Shown: one piece after another, positions 15,133-23,724 of the stretch
Position numbering within the stretch: position 1 is the first letter of the stretch
Layout of the letters: each line of letters begins with the position of its first letter
Source: Bhargavaea cecembensis DSE10
GTDB lineage: Bacteria; Bacillota; Bacilli; Bacillales_A; Planococcaceae
Direction of reading: 5' to 3'
Assembly: GCF_000348905.1 (NCBI RefSeq)
Contig: NZ_AOFT01000008.1
Span: forward strand, 1 to 64,000
DNA length: 64,000 nt
Notes under the pieces: model-generated
What the model was told of the DNA's origin: nothing
The model's input: the letters and a program-made list of their open reading frames with translations, nothing else
Database searches by the model: none
Made by a program: the position numbers and the translations under genes

Positions 15133-16482
15133 ATGGTCACCGGCAATCTGCTCATTGTCATCTTCCTCTTGTCGCTTGCAGCCCTGTTTTTCATGATCCT
15201 GAAACTGAAAGTTGACCCGTTCATCTCGCTGATCGCTGTCGCGTTCGCCGCCGCGCTTGCCCTCGGATTCCCGCTGGCGGACATACCGGGCGTTGTCGCG
15301 GGAGGCTTCGGGAACACGCTGGTCGGCGTCGGTATCCTGATCGGACTCGGTGTGATCTTCGGCCAGTTCCTCGGCGCATCCGGGGCCATCGAAAAAATTG
15401 CCGTTGCCGTCCTCCGACTGTTCGGGGTGAAGCGCTCGGCAGCCGGACTGTCGCTGACTGGTGTCGCCGTCTCGATTCCGGTTTTCTTTGACGCCGCTTT
15501 CGTCATCCTGAGTGGTCTTGTAAGGAGCCTGTCACGGCGGACCGGCATCTCGATCGTCACATTCGTTACCTCTCTGGGCATCGGACTGATCGTCTCCCAC
15601 AGCATGATCGCTCCGACGCCGGGCCCGATGGTCGTCGCGGAAAACACCGGTTCCGACCTTGGGCTGTTCATCGTATACGGTCTGATCTGTGCCATTCCGG
15701 CAACGCTTGTCGGCGGATATCTTTATGGGACGTTCATCGGCAAGCGGATCCCCGGAACCGTGGTCACGGAAGATGCCGAGGTTCAGGAAGCAGCCACGGC
15801 TTACAAAAAAGAAATTTCCACCGGCCTGTCCTTTTTCATGCTTGCCCTGCCGATCGTCCTGATTCTCCTGAATACAATTACGCAGATCTGGCTTGAAGAA
15901 GGTTCCACGCTGTCTAACATTCTCGGCTTTGTCGGGGACAAGAACGTCGCGCTCTTTATCAGTGTCATCGTCGCGATCATTGTCCTGAAGCCATACATCA
16001 GTGTTCCCTACAAGAACCTTTATGACGAGGCGATCGAATCAGCGGGGATGATCATCCTCGTCACCGGTGCCGGGGGCGCATTCGGTGCGGTCATCAACCA
16101 AAGCGGCATCGGTGATCACCTGATCGCAACGATGCAGAGCTGGAGCATCCCGGTTCTCATCCTGGCATTTATCTTTGCCCAGATTCTCCGGGCGTCGCTC
16201 GGTTCTGCAACAGTCGCGCTTGTCACAACTTCATCAATCATGGGGCCGATGGCTGTGGAACTCGGTGCTTCGCCAATTCTTCTCGGTCTCGCAATCTGTG
16301 CGGGTGCAGTCGGCCTGTCCCTTCCGAACGATTCCGGCTTCTGGGTCGTCAACAAATTCGGCGGACTCACCATTCCGCAGACCATCCAGGCCTGGTCTCT
16401 AGGCGGCTTTATCGCCGGACTCACCGCCCTTGCCATGGTCTATATCCTGAGCCTCTTCAGCGGCATTCTGCCGGGGCTCTGA
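15133..16482 (+). CDS. GntP-family permease for acid sugars
   Basis: The 449-aa protein has about a dozen hydrophobic segments. GntP-family signatures include VSIPVFFDAAFVIL, SLGIGLIVSHSMIAPTPGPM and LSLPNDSGFWVVNKF. It is the last gene of the dehydrogenase-kinase-permease operon, so it most likely imports the four-carbon acid sugar by proton symport. AAGAAGG lies upstream of ATG, 18 bp after the kinase stop. Confidence 0.93.
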   Translation: MVTGNLLIVIFLLSLAALFFMILKLKVDPFISLIAVAFAAALALGFPLADIPGVVAGGFGNTLVGVGILIGLGVIFGQFLGASGAIEKIAVAVLRLFGVKRSAAGLSLTGVAVSIPVFFDAAFVILSGLVRSLSRRTGISIVTFVTSLGIGLIVSHSMIAPTPGPMVVAENTGSDLGLFIVYGLICAIPATLVGGYLYGTFIGKRIPGTVVTEDAEVQEAATAYKKEISTGLSFFMLALPIVLILLNTITQIWLEEGSTLSNILGFVGDKNVALFISVIVAIIVLKPYISVPYKNLYDEAIESAGMIILVTGAGGAFGAVINQSGIGDHLIATMQSWSIPVLILAFIFAQILRASLGSATVALVTTSSIMGPMAVELGASPILLGLAICAGAVGLSLPNDSGFWVVNKFGGLTIPQTIQAWSLGGFIAGLTALAMVYILSLFSGILPGL

Positions 16483-16488
16483 CAACAA

Positions 16489-16518
16489 GCGTCCGCATGG
16501 TGCGGGCGTTTTTTGTTT
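16489..16518 (+). terminator. terminator of the acid-sugar operon
   Basis: GCGTCCGCA-TGG-TGCGGGCG is followed by TTTTTTG immediately after the permease stop. Confidence 0.85.
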
Positions 16519-16590
16519 TGCCCCGAATAATAGGATTGTACATGCCACCCCTTCCCTGTTCATACACTCATACAAGAGGAGGGACTGGCC

Positions 16591-17112
16591 ATGAAGCGGA
16601 AAATCCGCCTTTCAGAGCGGGGCCTGCTGTTGGGGCTGTACGCAATTCTTATACTGATGCTTTTTCAGGACTGGGTACCGCTGGGGACACTGAATGATGT
16701 CGATGCGGTTTCCCGGGTGCATTCATTCAAAGATCTGCTGGTTTCGATGCTGATCAATGCCGGCCAGATTGTGCTGCTGATCTTCATTGTCCGGCTGTTT
16801 ATCGGAAGGCGCTACCCGGTCTGGGCCAGGCTATGGCTTATCATCCACCAGGGATTCATTTTTGCGGGTGCGCTGATGGCCTGGTGGATTCCGTATTTAC
16901 TCGGGATCGGCGCGGAGGAAAAGGCCGAGTCTTACCGAATCATGTTCGGAAACACACATGCTTTCCTGCCCGAGATGAACCGCATCACGCCGAACACGCT
17001 GCACACCGGTTTGCATGCCGTCCTGCTTATCTGCCTCCTGCTCACCCTCTATCTTTCTTTCACCGGACCGAAGAAAAAGAAGAAACGGAAGAAAAGCCGC
17101 CGAACACACTGA
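16591..17112 (+). CDS. four-pass membrane protein, unknown
   Basis: The 173-aa protein begins after AGAGGAGGG. Hydrophobic segments lie near residues 12-27, 50-70, 82-103 and 142-162. A loop holds several polar residues, and the C-terminal tail is very basic (KKKKKRKKSRR). I recognise no family. It stands alone and is followed by its own terminator. Confidence 0.75.
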   Translation: MKRKIRLSERGLLLGLYAILILMLFQDWVPLGTLNDVDAVSRVHSFKDLLVSMLINAGQIVLLIFIVRLFIGRRYPVWARLWLIIHQGFIFAGALMAWWIPYLLGIGAEEKAESYRIMFGNTHAFLPEMNRITPNTLHTGLHAVLLICLLLTLYLSFTGPKKKKKRKKSRRTH

Positions 17113-17135
17113 TCGCGTGTGCTCGCCGGCTTTTT
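17093..17135 (+). terminator. terminator overlapping the end of the membrane protein gene
   Basis: The stem pairs AAAGCCGCCGAACACAC with GTGTGCTCGCCGGCTTT, followed by T residues. The 5' arm lies in the last codons of the gene. Confidence 0.75.
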
Positions 17136-17213
17136 CATGCCGGGCGATGAAATCGCCCTCCTTATATTAAGGGTAAATGACACTAATGTTAGGGCACATA
17201 GATGCACGGAGGC

Positions 17214-17528
17214 TTACTCCACCAGCTTCAGGCCGACCGCGGCCCCCAGAATGATGAGGATGCAGAGCACCCGGCGCCAGTCTCTTGATTCCCCGTAAAG
17301 GAACATGCCGGCAAGTGCGCCGCCGGATGCGCCGATCCCGGTCCAGATGGCATAGGCCGTGGACATCGGGAGAAATTCCATGGCGTAGGCGAGCAGGATA
17401 AAGCTCGCCCCGAATGCACCAAGCAGCAGAAGAAGCGATTGGACGTTCCGTTCCTTGTTCAGCCGGTTGATGGTCATGACACCGGCCGTCTCAAACAGTC
17501 CGGCGGCGATCAGTGAGAGCCATGCCAT
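17214..17528 (-). CDS. ykkD: SMR-family guanidinium exporter subunit D
   Basis: The 104-aa protein has four membrane segments. The essential membrane glutamate lies in [10 protein letters not shown] near residue 13, and the YAIWTGIGA motif is present. It overlaps the upstream ykkC by 19 bp. Paired SMR genes behind a guanidine-I riboswitch act as a heterodimeric guanidinium/proton antiporter. AAGGAGGGG supports the start. Confidence 0.93.
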   Translation of the reverse strand: MAWLSLIAAGLFETAGVMTINRLNKERNVQSLLLLLGAFGASFILLAYAMEFLPMSTAYAIWTGIGASGGALAGMFLYGESRDWRRVLCILIILGAAVGLKLVE

Positions 17529-17854
17529 TTTTCTTCCCCTCCTTGATCCGTTACGAACTTCAGGCCCACGACGCCCGCAAGCAGGACGGCGATCAGAATC
17601 AGTTTTGCCGGATTGACCGGCACACCGAACAGGATGATTTCAGCGATGACCGTTCCTGCCGCACCAAGCCCGACGAATACTGCGTAGGCGGTGCCGACTG
17701 GAAGTGTGCGCCCGGCGACGATAAGCAGATAAAAGCTCACGTAAATGGCCACCGCAGTGCCGGCCCAGTCCAGTGCGCTGTCTGCATGCTTGAGCCCGAT
17801 CACCCAGCCGACTTCAAAAATGGCCGCGACGATGATTTTCCACCAGTCTTTCAT
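17510..17854 (-). CDS. ykkC: SMR-family guanidinium exporter subunit C
   Basis: The protein is about 114 aa from ATG 17854 after GAGGAGGACA. Four transmembrane segments are visible, with the conserved glutamate in [27 protein letters not shown] is the helix-3 motif. It is the first gene after the guanidine-I riboswitch terminator and overlaps ykkD, with which it should form the working heterodimer. Confidence 0.93.
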   Translation of the reverse strand: MKDWWKIIVAAIFEVGWVIGLKHADSALDWAGTAVAIYVSFYLLIVAGRTLPVGTAYAVFVGLGAAGTVIAEIILFGVPVNPAKLILIAVLLAGVVGLKFVTDQGGEEKWHGSH

Positions 17855-17910
17855 GTGGTTGTCCTCCTCTTGTGGTTTCCTCATCCTGCCGGCTCAGCAT
17901 GCGTCCAAAC

Positions 17911-17958
17911 AAAAAAGCCCGGGAGCATGCTGATCCGACAGCATCTCCCAGGCTTTTG
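17911..17958 (-). terminator. guanidine riboswitch terminator
   Basis: On the minus strand AAAGCCTGGGAGATGCTG pairs with CAGCATGCTCCCGGGCTTTTTT. The 5' arm is also the conserved 3' end of the aptamer, so ligand binding should prevent termination. Confidence 0.9.
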
Positions 17959-18040
17959 TCCTTCCGTGGCACGGCAACAGTGCCGTGAGCCCCCTCTCGG
18001 ACCAGTCCGGCGCGCCAGGCGCCGCGGAACCCTAGGGGAC
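17943..18040 (-). promoter_or_regulatory. guanidine-I (ykkC) riboswitch
   Basis: On the minus strand the hallmark blocks are present: CTAGGGTTCCG, CTGGTCCGAGAG, ACGGAAGGACAAAAGCC and TGGGAGA. The aptamer leads into a terminator upstream of the ykkC-ykkD exporter pair. Known switches of this class turn genes on when guanidinium binds. Confidence 0.96.
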
Positions 18041-18062
18041 ATTTTCGTATGAGGTTGGTTTC

Positions 18063-18090
18063 ATTATAGCAAATCGGCGGCCGGCGGCAA
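18063..18090 (-). promoter_or_regulatory. promoter of the riboswitch-ykkCD transcript
   Basis: On the minus strand TTGCCG (18090-18085), 16 bp, TATAAT (18068-18063). The riboswitch begins about 25 bp downstream. Confidence 0.8.
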
Positions 18091-18156
18091 CTCTGGGGCT
18101 TGGGGTTGCGAGATACATTAAGCGTGCGTGAAAGTACAGCAAGCTCCCCCCATCCC

Positions 18157-19491
18157 TCAGACGAGACTTGCCTCCGCAACCCGTGCATGCCGGTTTTCCC
18201 TGAACGGCAGGCCGAGATGGTCACGCAATGTCGTGCCTCCATACTCCTCCCGGAACAGGCCGCGCTCCCTGAGGATCGGGACGACTCCGTCCACAAAGTT
18301 CTCCAGGAGGACGGGAAGGTTGGCGATCAGTATGAATCCGTCCGCCGCTCTGGTCCGGTGCCATTCTTCGATCCGGTCCGCAACCTGTTCCGGTGTGCCG
18401 ATAAACGGGGTTTTCGGAGCGGCTTCCCGCATGGCGGCTTCCCTGAGAGTGAGGCCATCGCGGCGGGCGCCCCGGATAATTCGCTCCGTGTCACTCTGGA
18501 ATCCGTTCGCCCCCATACCGCCCAGATCCGGAAATGGCGCATCCGGGTCGTATTGGGTGAAGTCATGGTGGTCAAAGTGGCGGCCGAGGTCGGCGAGCGC
18601 TTCCTCCAGTGAGACGGTGGCGGTCAGTTCTTCACGGATGCGGAATGCTTCTTCTTCCGTCTCCGCGACGATCGGGCTGATGCCCTGGATGACGAGCAGC
18701 CCGTCGGGATTCCGGCCGGCACGGGCCGCCCGTTTTTTCATGTCCGCATAATACTCACGCGCTGCCTCAAGTTCCCCGTCGATCGCGAATACGACGTCCG
18801 CGGTGTCTGCGGCAAACCGGCGTCCGTCCTCCGACTTGCCGGCCTGGAAGATGACGGGCTGGCCCTGCGGCGAGCGGGCGATATTAAGTGCCCCCTTCAC
18901 CGAGAAGAACTCTCCGTCATGGTCTGCCTCGTGCATCTTCTCCGGCTCGAAGAAGACACCGCTTTTCTTGTCCCGGACAAACGCATCATCTTCCCACGAA
19001 TCCCACAGTTTCTGCACGACCTCCGTGAATTCTGCAGCCATCCGGTAGCGGATCCCATGCTCCGGGTGCATGTCCCGCCGGTGGCCAAAGTTGAGCGCGG
19101 TACCTCCGAGCCCAGTCGTGACGGCATTCCACCCGGCCCTGCCCCCGCTCAGCAAGTCGAGCGATGCGAACTGGCGGGCTGCGGCGTAAGGTTCGCTGTA
19201 AGTAGACGAAAGCGTGGCGACGAGCCCGATTCTTGAAGTGACCGCCGCAAGCGCAGAGAGGATGGTGAGCGGCTCAAAGCGGTTCAGATAGTGAGGAGTG
19301 GACTGCGGAGTGATGTACATCGCATCCGCGACAAAGACAAAATCGAATTTCCCGCGTTCCGAAACGAGTGCCTGCTGCTTGTAGAAATCAAAACTGACAC
19401 TGGCATCGGAAGGAATCGCCGGGTGCCTCCAATCAGTCCGGCGCTCCCCCGCTCCGTGAATCATCGTCCCCAAAATCATTCCTTTTCCCAT
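18157..19491 (-). CDS. FMN-dependent monooxygenase, NtaA/SnaA/DszA family
   Basis: The protein is about 444 aa from ATG 19491 (MGKGMILGTMIHG), 8 nt after GGGAGGCA. It has the bacterial-luciferase fold with family segments FDFVFVADAMY, LLSGGRAGWNAVTTG and GQPVIFQAGKSEDGRRFA. Such enzymes use reduced FMN from a separate reductase to oxidise alkanesulfonates, chelators or other xenobiotics. The substrate is unknown, and no reductase gene is adjacent. Confidence 0.9.
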   Translation of the reverse strand: MGKGMILGTMIHGAGERRTDWRHPAIPSDASVSFDFYKQQALVSERGKFDFVFVADAMYITPQSTPHYLNRFEPLTILSALAAVTSRIGLVATLSSTYSEPYAAARQFASLDLLSGGRAGWNAVTTGLGGTALNFGHRRDMHPEHGIRYRMAAEFTEVVQKLWDSWEDDAFVRDKKSGVFFEPEKMHEADHDGEFFSVKGALNIARSPQGQPVIFQAGKSEDGRRFAADTADVVFAIDGELEAAREYYADMKKRAARAGRNPDGLLVIQGISPIVAETEEEAFRIREELTATVSLEEALADLGRHFDHHDFTQYDPDAPFPDLGGMGANGFQSDTERIIRGARRDGLTLREAAMREAAPKTPFIGTPEQVADRIEEWHRTRAADGFILIANLPVLLENFVDGVVPILRERGLFREEYGGTTLRDHLGLPFRENRHARVAEASLV

Positions 19492-19597
19492 GATGCATGC
19501 CTCCCGGATGATATTGGCTTCATCATACCGCCTTTCTTTACAGGTGTAAAGACACCAAAAACAGGACAATTTCCGACTTTATTTCCCGGGAAATGTC

Positions 19598-19632
19598 GAA
19601 AACGCCCTTTCCCCGTCGGGAAAAGGCGTTTC
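19598..19632 (-). terminator. terminator after bceB
   Basis: On the minus strand AACGCC-TTTTCCC-GACG-GGGAAA-GGGCGTT is followed by TTCG directly after the stop at 19635. Confidence 0.8.
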
Positions 19633-19634
19633 AT

Positions 19635-21593
19635 TTATAGTGCGGCGTGCACCGTTTTTCGGTAGTAGCCGATGGTGAGGACGGCGAACACGAGGTAGAT
19701 CAGCCCGTACGCAATCATGGCGATGGTCACCGGCAGGGTAATGTCCGTTGACATGAACATAAACGACACGGACTTGATCGCGAATACCGAGTGGACAAGG
19801 CCCATCAGGAGCGGGATTCCAAAGACGAAAGCCTGTTTCCGCCGGATGCCTTTCATGATTTCACCCGTCTTGAAGCCGAGCTGCCGGAGGGTCGTGTAGC
19901 TCCGCTTTTCCTGCTCGGCCTCACTCATCTGCTTAAAGTACAGGATGCTTCCGGTCGAGACGAGGAATGCGAGGCCGAGGAAACCGGTAATGAAGATCGT
20001 GATGCCGTTGTATGACAATGATTCCTTGTATGAAGAATAGAAATCGAGGGTCATTTCTTCCCTGTAGTTTTTGAAGATAGCCGAAGCTTCTGCAAGGTCA
20101 TCCTTGTCATCCAGATTAAAAGCGACAAGCGGGCGCTGCGACTCAGCCGGGGCAGCCGCCTTGATTTGGTCATAGGTCTCACCGCTGACGGTCAGCTGGG
20201 TATAGACTCCCGCATAACCGCTTGCCACTTCCTGTGTACCGAGGGAAGTGACATTCAGCTTCTCAGTTCCCTCACCCGCCGCGACAGAAGCCTCAAACGG
20301 AAAGACATCATCGGTCATCAGCCAGGAAATCCCGGAGTCATGGATCATCGCTTCACCCGCTGCAGGCTCCTCGATGTCGAGTCCGGCTGCTTTCAGTTCC
20401 CGGGTGTTAAAGATGAGCGTTGTGACCGTGTTTTCTTCCCAATTCAGGAGCTCGGGGAGATGATCCCCGCTCATAGAAGCGGTCAGATCCAGGTAAGTGA
20501 TGGACTGTCGGTTATACCCGATGCCCGCTGCCTCCAGGTCTTCCGCAAACTGTTCGGCCGTTTCCGCAGAAGTCCCTTCATTGCCTTCTCCTACTTCGTC
20601 AATCAGAAAGTCATGCGGAACCCTTACGCGCGTTTCCTGCTCGGTCGAGTAATACATCGAATAGGCAAATCCTGCCATGGCAAGTGTCATCGCGGACAAT
20701 GTCGTGATGACGGTGAGCGATTTCGCGTTTGCCTTCATCCGGTGCATAAGCGGCGCGGTTGAGAGTGCTCCCGCAAGGCCGATATGTCCGTTCTTCTGTT
20801 TCCTGACCAGGGTCATCAGCCAGCCGATCGTCACACGGAACACGAGGTACGTACCGGCAATGACGAAGGCGAGGACGAGCAGCATGTTCAGGAAAAGGAA
20901 CATGTTCAGCATGTATTCGGAGTTGGCGAACCAGTAGCCGAAGCCGACCATGGCAACGCCCAAGATACCGAGAAGTGCCGACCGGATTGGCTTCGGCTGC
21001 TTCGGATGTTCATCTTTCTGATCATCATTGAACAGGTCGATCAGCTGAGAGCGCCGGATCTTCCAGAACATGCGGAACGACGTGATGACAATCAGCACAG
21101 CGAACACGGCCGCCGTCTGGAGAAACGCTGCTCCGCTGAACGACAGATTGACGAACCCTTCATAACCGACGAGCTTCATGAGCAGAAGCAAGAACAGCCG
21201 AGAGACAAGTAGCCCCGCTCCGATTCCGACGATGAATGCGCCGGCGCCGAGAAGGATATTCTCGATGATCAGGAGGCGCGATACTGCGCCTTTTGTCAGG
21301 CCGACTAGCTGATAAAGTCCGATCTCGCGGCTGCGCCGCTTCAGGAACAGGTCGTTCGCGTAGGTCACGAAAATAATGAGGATCCCGAACAGCAGGACAG
21401 TCGCCGCCTGGAAACCGGACGCCATCTTCGCCGACAGGTCGGTCTGTTCCACGACCGCCGAATCATGCTGGAGCGTCGAGAAGATGAAAAACAGCGTGAC
21501 GCCGAAAATCAGCGCAAAAAAGTACAAATAATAATGCTTCAGGTTTTTCCGCATGCTGCGGAGAACGAGGTCAACGAGCGTCAACGCGGTCAC
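19635..21593 (-). CDS. bceB: BceB-type ABC transporter permease (antimicrobial peptide resistance/sensing)
   Basis: The 652-aa FtsX-family permease has ten predicted membrane segments. A large extracytoplasmic domain lies between segments 7 and 8 (about residues 325-525), the hallmark of Bce-type transporters. [15 protein letters not shown] and [18 protein letters not shown] are the FtsX coupling segments. The start is GTG at 21593, overlapping the ATPase gene by 23 bp. Such transporters free cell-wall intermediates from peptides such as bacitracin and signal to a BceS kinase; bceRS lies 6.6 kb away. Confidence 0.92.
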   Translation of the reverse strand: MTALTLVDLVLRSMRKNLKHYYLYFFALIFGVTLFFIFSTLQHDSAVVEQTDLSAKMASGFQAATVLLFGILIIFVTYANDLFLKRRSREIGLYQLVGLTKGAVSRLLIIENILLGAGAFIVGIGAGLLVSRLFLLLLMKLVGYEGFVNLSFSGAAFLQTAAVFAVLIVITSFRMFWKIRRSQLIDLFNDDQKDEHPKQPKPIRSALLGILGVAMVGFGYWFANSEYMLNMFLFLNMLLVLAFVIAGTYLVFRVTIGWLMTLVRKQKNGHIGLAGALSTAPLMHRMKANAKSLTVITTLSAMTLAMAGFAYSMYYSTEQETRVRVPHDFLIDEVGEGNEGTSAETAEQFAEDLEAAGIGYNRQSITYLDLTASMSGDHLPELLNWEENTVTTLIFNTRELKAAGLDIEEPAAGEAMIHDSGISWLMTDDVFPFEASVAAGEGTEKLNVTSLGTQEVASGYAGVYTQLTVSGETYDQIKAAAPAESQRPLVAFNLDDKDDLAEASAIFKNYREEMTLDFYSSYKESLSYNGITIFITGFLGLAFLVSTGSILYFKQMSEAEQEKRSYTTLRQLGFKTGEIMKGIRRKQAFVFGIPLLMGLVHSVFAIKSVSFMFMSTDITLPVTIAMIAYGLIYLVFAVLTIGYYRKTVHAAL

Positions 21594-22365
21594 CCCCGAG
21601 CACGGCCTGCATGTTCAGGATATCCTGGAAAAATGCCTGGCGTGCCTTGTCGCCCCGGTACAGCTCGGAGTACATCGCCCCGTCCTTCAGGAAAATGACG
21701 CGGCTGCAATAGCTGGACGCGACCGCATCGTGTGTGACCATCATGATCGTCACGCCGCGGGATTTGTTGACGTCTTCCAGTGTCCCGAGAAGTGCCGAAG
21801 CAGATTTGGAGTCGAGCGCCCCCGTCGGCTCGTCGGCAAACACCATTGACGGATGGTTGACGAGTGCACGTGCGGCGGACGTCCGCTGCTTCTGTCCGCC
21901 GGAGATCTCATGCGGGTATTTATGGCCGTGCTCCTTGATGCCAAGGATGCCCGCGATGTCGTTGAACTGCTCCTCCGCCGCTTTTTTCGACAGACCGCCC
22001 AGGGAAGCCGGAAGCAGGATATTTTCCTTGACCGTGAGCGTATCCAGCAGGTTGTAGTCCTGGAAGATGAAGCCGAGCTTGTCACGTCGGAACGTTGATA
22101 ACTGCGCGTCCTTCATCTTCGACGTCTCATTTCCGTCAATCGTGATCGTGCCCGATGTCGGCCGGTCGATTGTCGCGAGCACATTCAGCAGCGTCGTCTT
22201 GCCCGCGCCCGACGGCCCCATGATGCCGACAAATTCTCCTTCGCGCACCTGCAGGTTGATCCCTTTCAGCACCTCGGTTGAATTCAGCTTCGAGCCGAAC
22301 GATTTTCGGATCTGGTGCGCCTGGAGCACCGCGCGGCCCGGCTTCGTGTTGGTTGTTGTCACCAT
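21571..22365 (-). CDS. bceA: BceA-type ABC transporter ATPase
   Basis: The 264-aa protein shows Walker A (GPSGAGKTT), Q-loop ([12 protein letters not shown]), the signature region ([17 protein letters not shown]), Walker B ([11 protein letters not shown]) and the H-loop (MVTHDA). It is paired and overlapping with the BceB permease downstream. GGGAGGAA lies upstream of ATG. Confidence 0.94.
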   Translation of the reverse strand: MVTTTNTKPGRAVLQAHQIRKSFGSKLNSTEVLKGINLQVREGEFVGIMGPSGAGKTTLLNVLATIDRPTSGTITIDGNETSKMKDAQLSTFRRDKLGFIFQDYNLLDTLTVKENILLPASLGGLSKKAAEEQFNDIAGILGIKEHGHKYPHEISGGQKQRTSAARALVNHPSMVFADEPTGALDSKSASALLGTLEDVNKSRGVTIMMVTHDAVASSYCSRVIFLKDGAMYSELYRGDKARQAFFQDILNMQAVLGGDRVDAR

Positions 22366-22478
22366 AATGATTCCTCCCGGCGGCAGGATTCACGGCCCTG
22401 CCCGATTTGTTGAGTTTATCATAACGCGCGGAGGAGACTGCGGTCGTTCGATATTGGTTACAATCAGGGGTGCGTGGG

Positions 22479-22492
22479 TGACGATTTTGTAA
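22479..22492 (-). promoter_or_regulatory. possible BceR-type operator upstream of bceAB
   Basis: On the minus strand TTACAAAATCGTCA resembles the TnACA-N4-TGTAA inverted repeat of BceR targets, with two mismatches. It lies about 115 bp upstream of bceA in the 230-bp gap before the divergent yczE-like gene. I saw no other clear signal in this gap. Confidence 0.3.
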
Positions 22493-22593
22493 GGTTGGGA
22501 GCTTGCTTAACATTCACCGCAGCGGCAACTCTGCAGTCTGCCGAACCATGCTATAATTGAATAATTCATTTAACTCGGGAGGGGGCGGCTGGG

Positions 22594-23214
22594 ATGGCCG
22601 GACGGATCACCATTTACCTGGCGGGGCTGTTCGTGGCGGCGCTCGGCATCGCGCTCGTGATTTTGTCCGCAGTCGGGGCAGGACCGTGGGATGCGGTCGC
22701 AGTTGGGCTGAACCTTCATCTCGGGCTGACGGTCGGCCTCTGGTCGATTCTCTCCCAGCTTCTCTTCACCCTCCTCACGTTCCTGATCGAGAAAACTCGG
22801 TTCCGCTTTGAGTCGATGGTGCCGATCATCATCCGCGGCGCTTTCCTCGACTTCTGGCTGTACGGCGTGCTCCGCGGAGCGGACCTCGCCTCGTCGCCCT
22901 TGCTTCAGTGGACAAGCTTTGCCGCGGGCCTTCTCCTGATCGGTGCGGGTCTCGGCGCCTACATGGAGGCCGGATTCCCGAAAACGCCGATTGATGGCCT
23001 GATGGTTGCCCTCAGCGGCCGCACCGGCTGGAGCCTCAGCTCTGCCAGGATGCTGATTGAAGGAAGCGGAGCGGCGACCGCCTTCCTCCTCGGGGGGCCG
23101 GTGGCGCTCGGGACGCTGATCACTGCCCTCTTCCTCGGCAAAATCATCCAGACAGTCAACGCGAAGATGAAAACCATACTACAGGTACAGCAATATCACG
23201 AGCTGCGCCCATAA
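22594..23214 (+). CDS. YczE/YitT-like membrane protein
   Basis: The 206-aa protein has five to six hydrophobic segments. Segments like SAVGAGPWDAVAVGL near the N terminus and PIDGLMVALSGRTGWS in the middle are typical of the YczE family. Its function is not established beyond an indirect effect on antibiotic synthesis in Bacillus. GGGAGGGGG supports the start. It may be co-transcribed with the small VOC gene 16 bp downstream. Confidence 0.85.
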   Translation: MAGRITIYLAGLFVAALGIALVILSAVGAGPWDAVAVGLNLHLGLTVGLWSILSQLLFTLLTFLIEKTRFRFESMVPIIIRGAFLDFWLYGVLRGADLASSPLLQWTSFAAGLLLIGAGLGAYMEAGFPKTPIDGLMVALSGRTGWSLSSARMLIEGSGAATAFLLGGPVALGTLITALFLGKIIQTVNAKMKTILQVQQYHELRP

Positions 23215-23230
23215 AAGGAGAGTCTCAAAC

Positions 23231-23629
23231 ATGACCAACATTACTCCGTTTCTTATGTTCCAGGACAAAAATGCGGAAGAAGCGATGAACTTCTATACCT
23301 CGCTCTTTAAGAATTCCGAGGTCACAAGCATCGTCCGCTACGGCCCGGACGTACCGGGCGGTGACGAAGGCACCGTCATGCTCGCGACGTTCACATTGAA
23401 CGGCCGCGAATTCAAGTGCATCGACAGCAGCATCCGCCACCAGTTCGACTTCACCCCGTCGTTCTCGATCTACGTGGACGTCGAGACTGAAGAAGAAATC
23501 GATCACCTGTACAGCAAGCTCGCAGAAGGCGGCATGGAACTCATGGCGCTCGGCAACCACGGATTCAGCCGGAAATTTGGCTGGGTGAACGATAAGTACG
23601 GAGTGTCGTGGCAGATCAATTTGCCGTGA
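23231..23629 (+). CDS. VOC-family (PhnB-like) protein
   Basis: The 132-aa protein opens with ITPFLMFQDKNAEEAMNFY and ends with GWVNDKYGVSWQINLP, the typical PhnB/3-demethylubiquinone-methyltransferase-like fold. It has one fold unit and presumably dimerises. The ligand is unknown. AAAAGGAGAG lies upstream. Related genes lie at 4542 and 33631. Confidence 0.88.
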   Translation: MTNITPFLMFQDKNAEEAMNFYTSLFKNSEVTSIVRYGPDVPGGDEGTVMLATFTLNGREFKCIDSSIRHQFDFTPSFSIYVDVETEEEIDHLYSKLAEGGMELMALGNHGFSRKFGWVNDKYGVSWQINLP

Positions 23630-23694
23630 TTGATCGGCAGGGCCGGAATCGTCACTTTCCATCCATCAATACGGGAAGCTTTTCTCCCATCAAA

Positions 23695-23724
23695 AAAGGG
23701 ACGCCATCGCGCGTCCCTTTTGTC
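23695..23724. terminator. bidirectional terminator
   Basis: AAAAAGGGACG-CCATCG-CGCGTCCCTTTT lies between the convergent VOC and lyase genes, with A/T runs on both sides. Confidence 0.85.
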
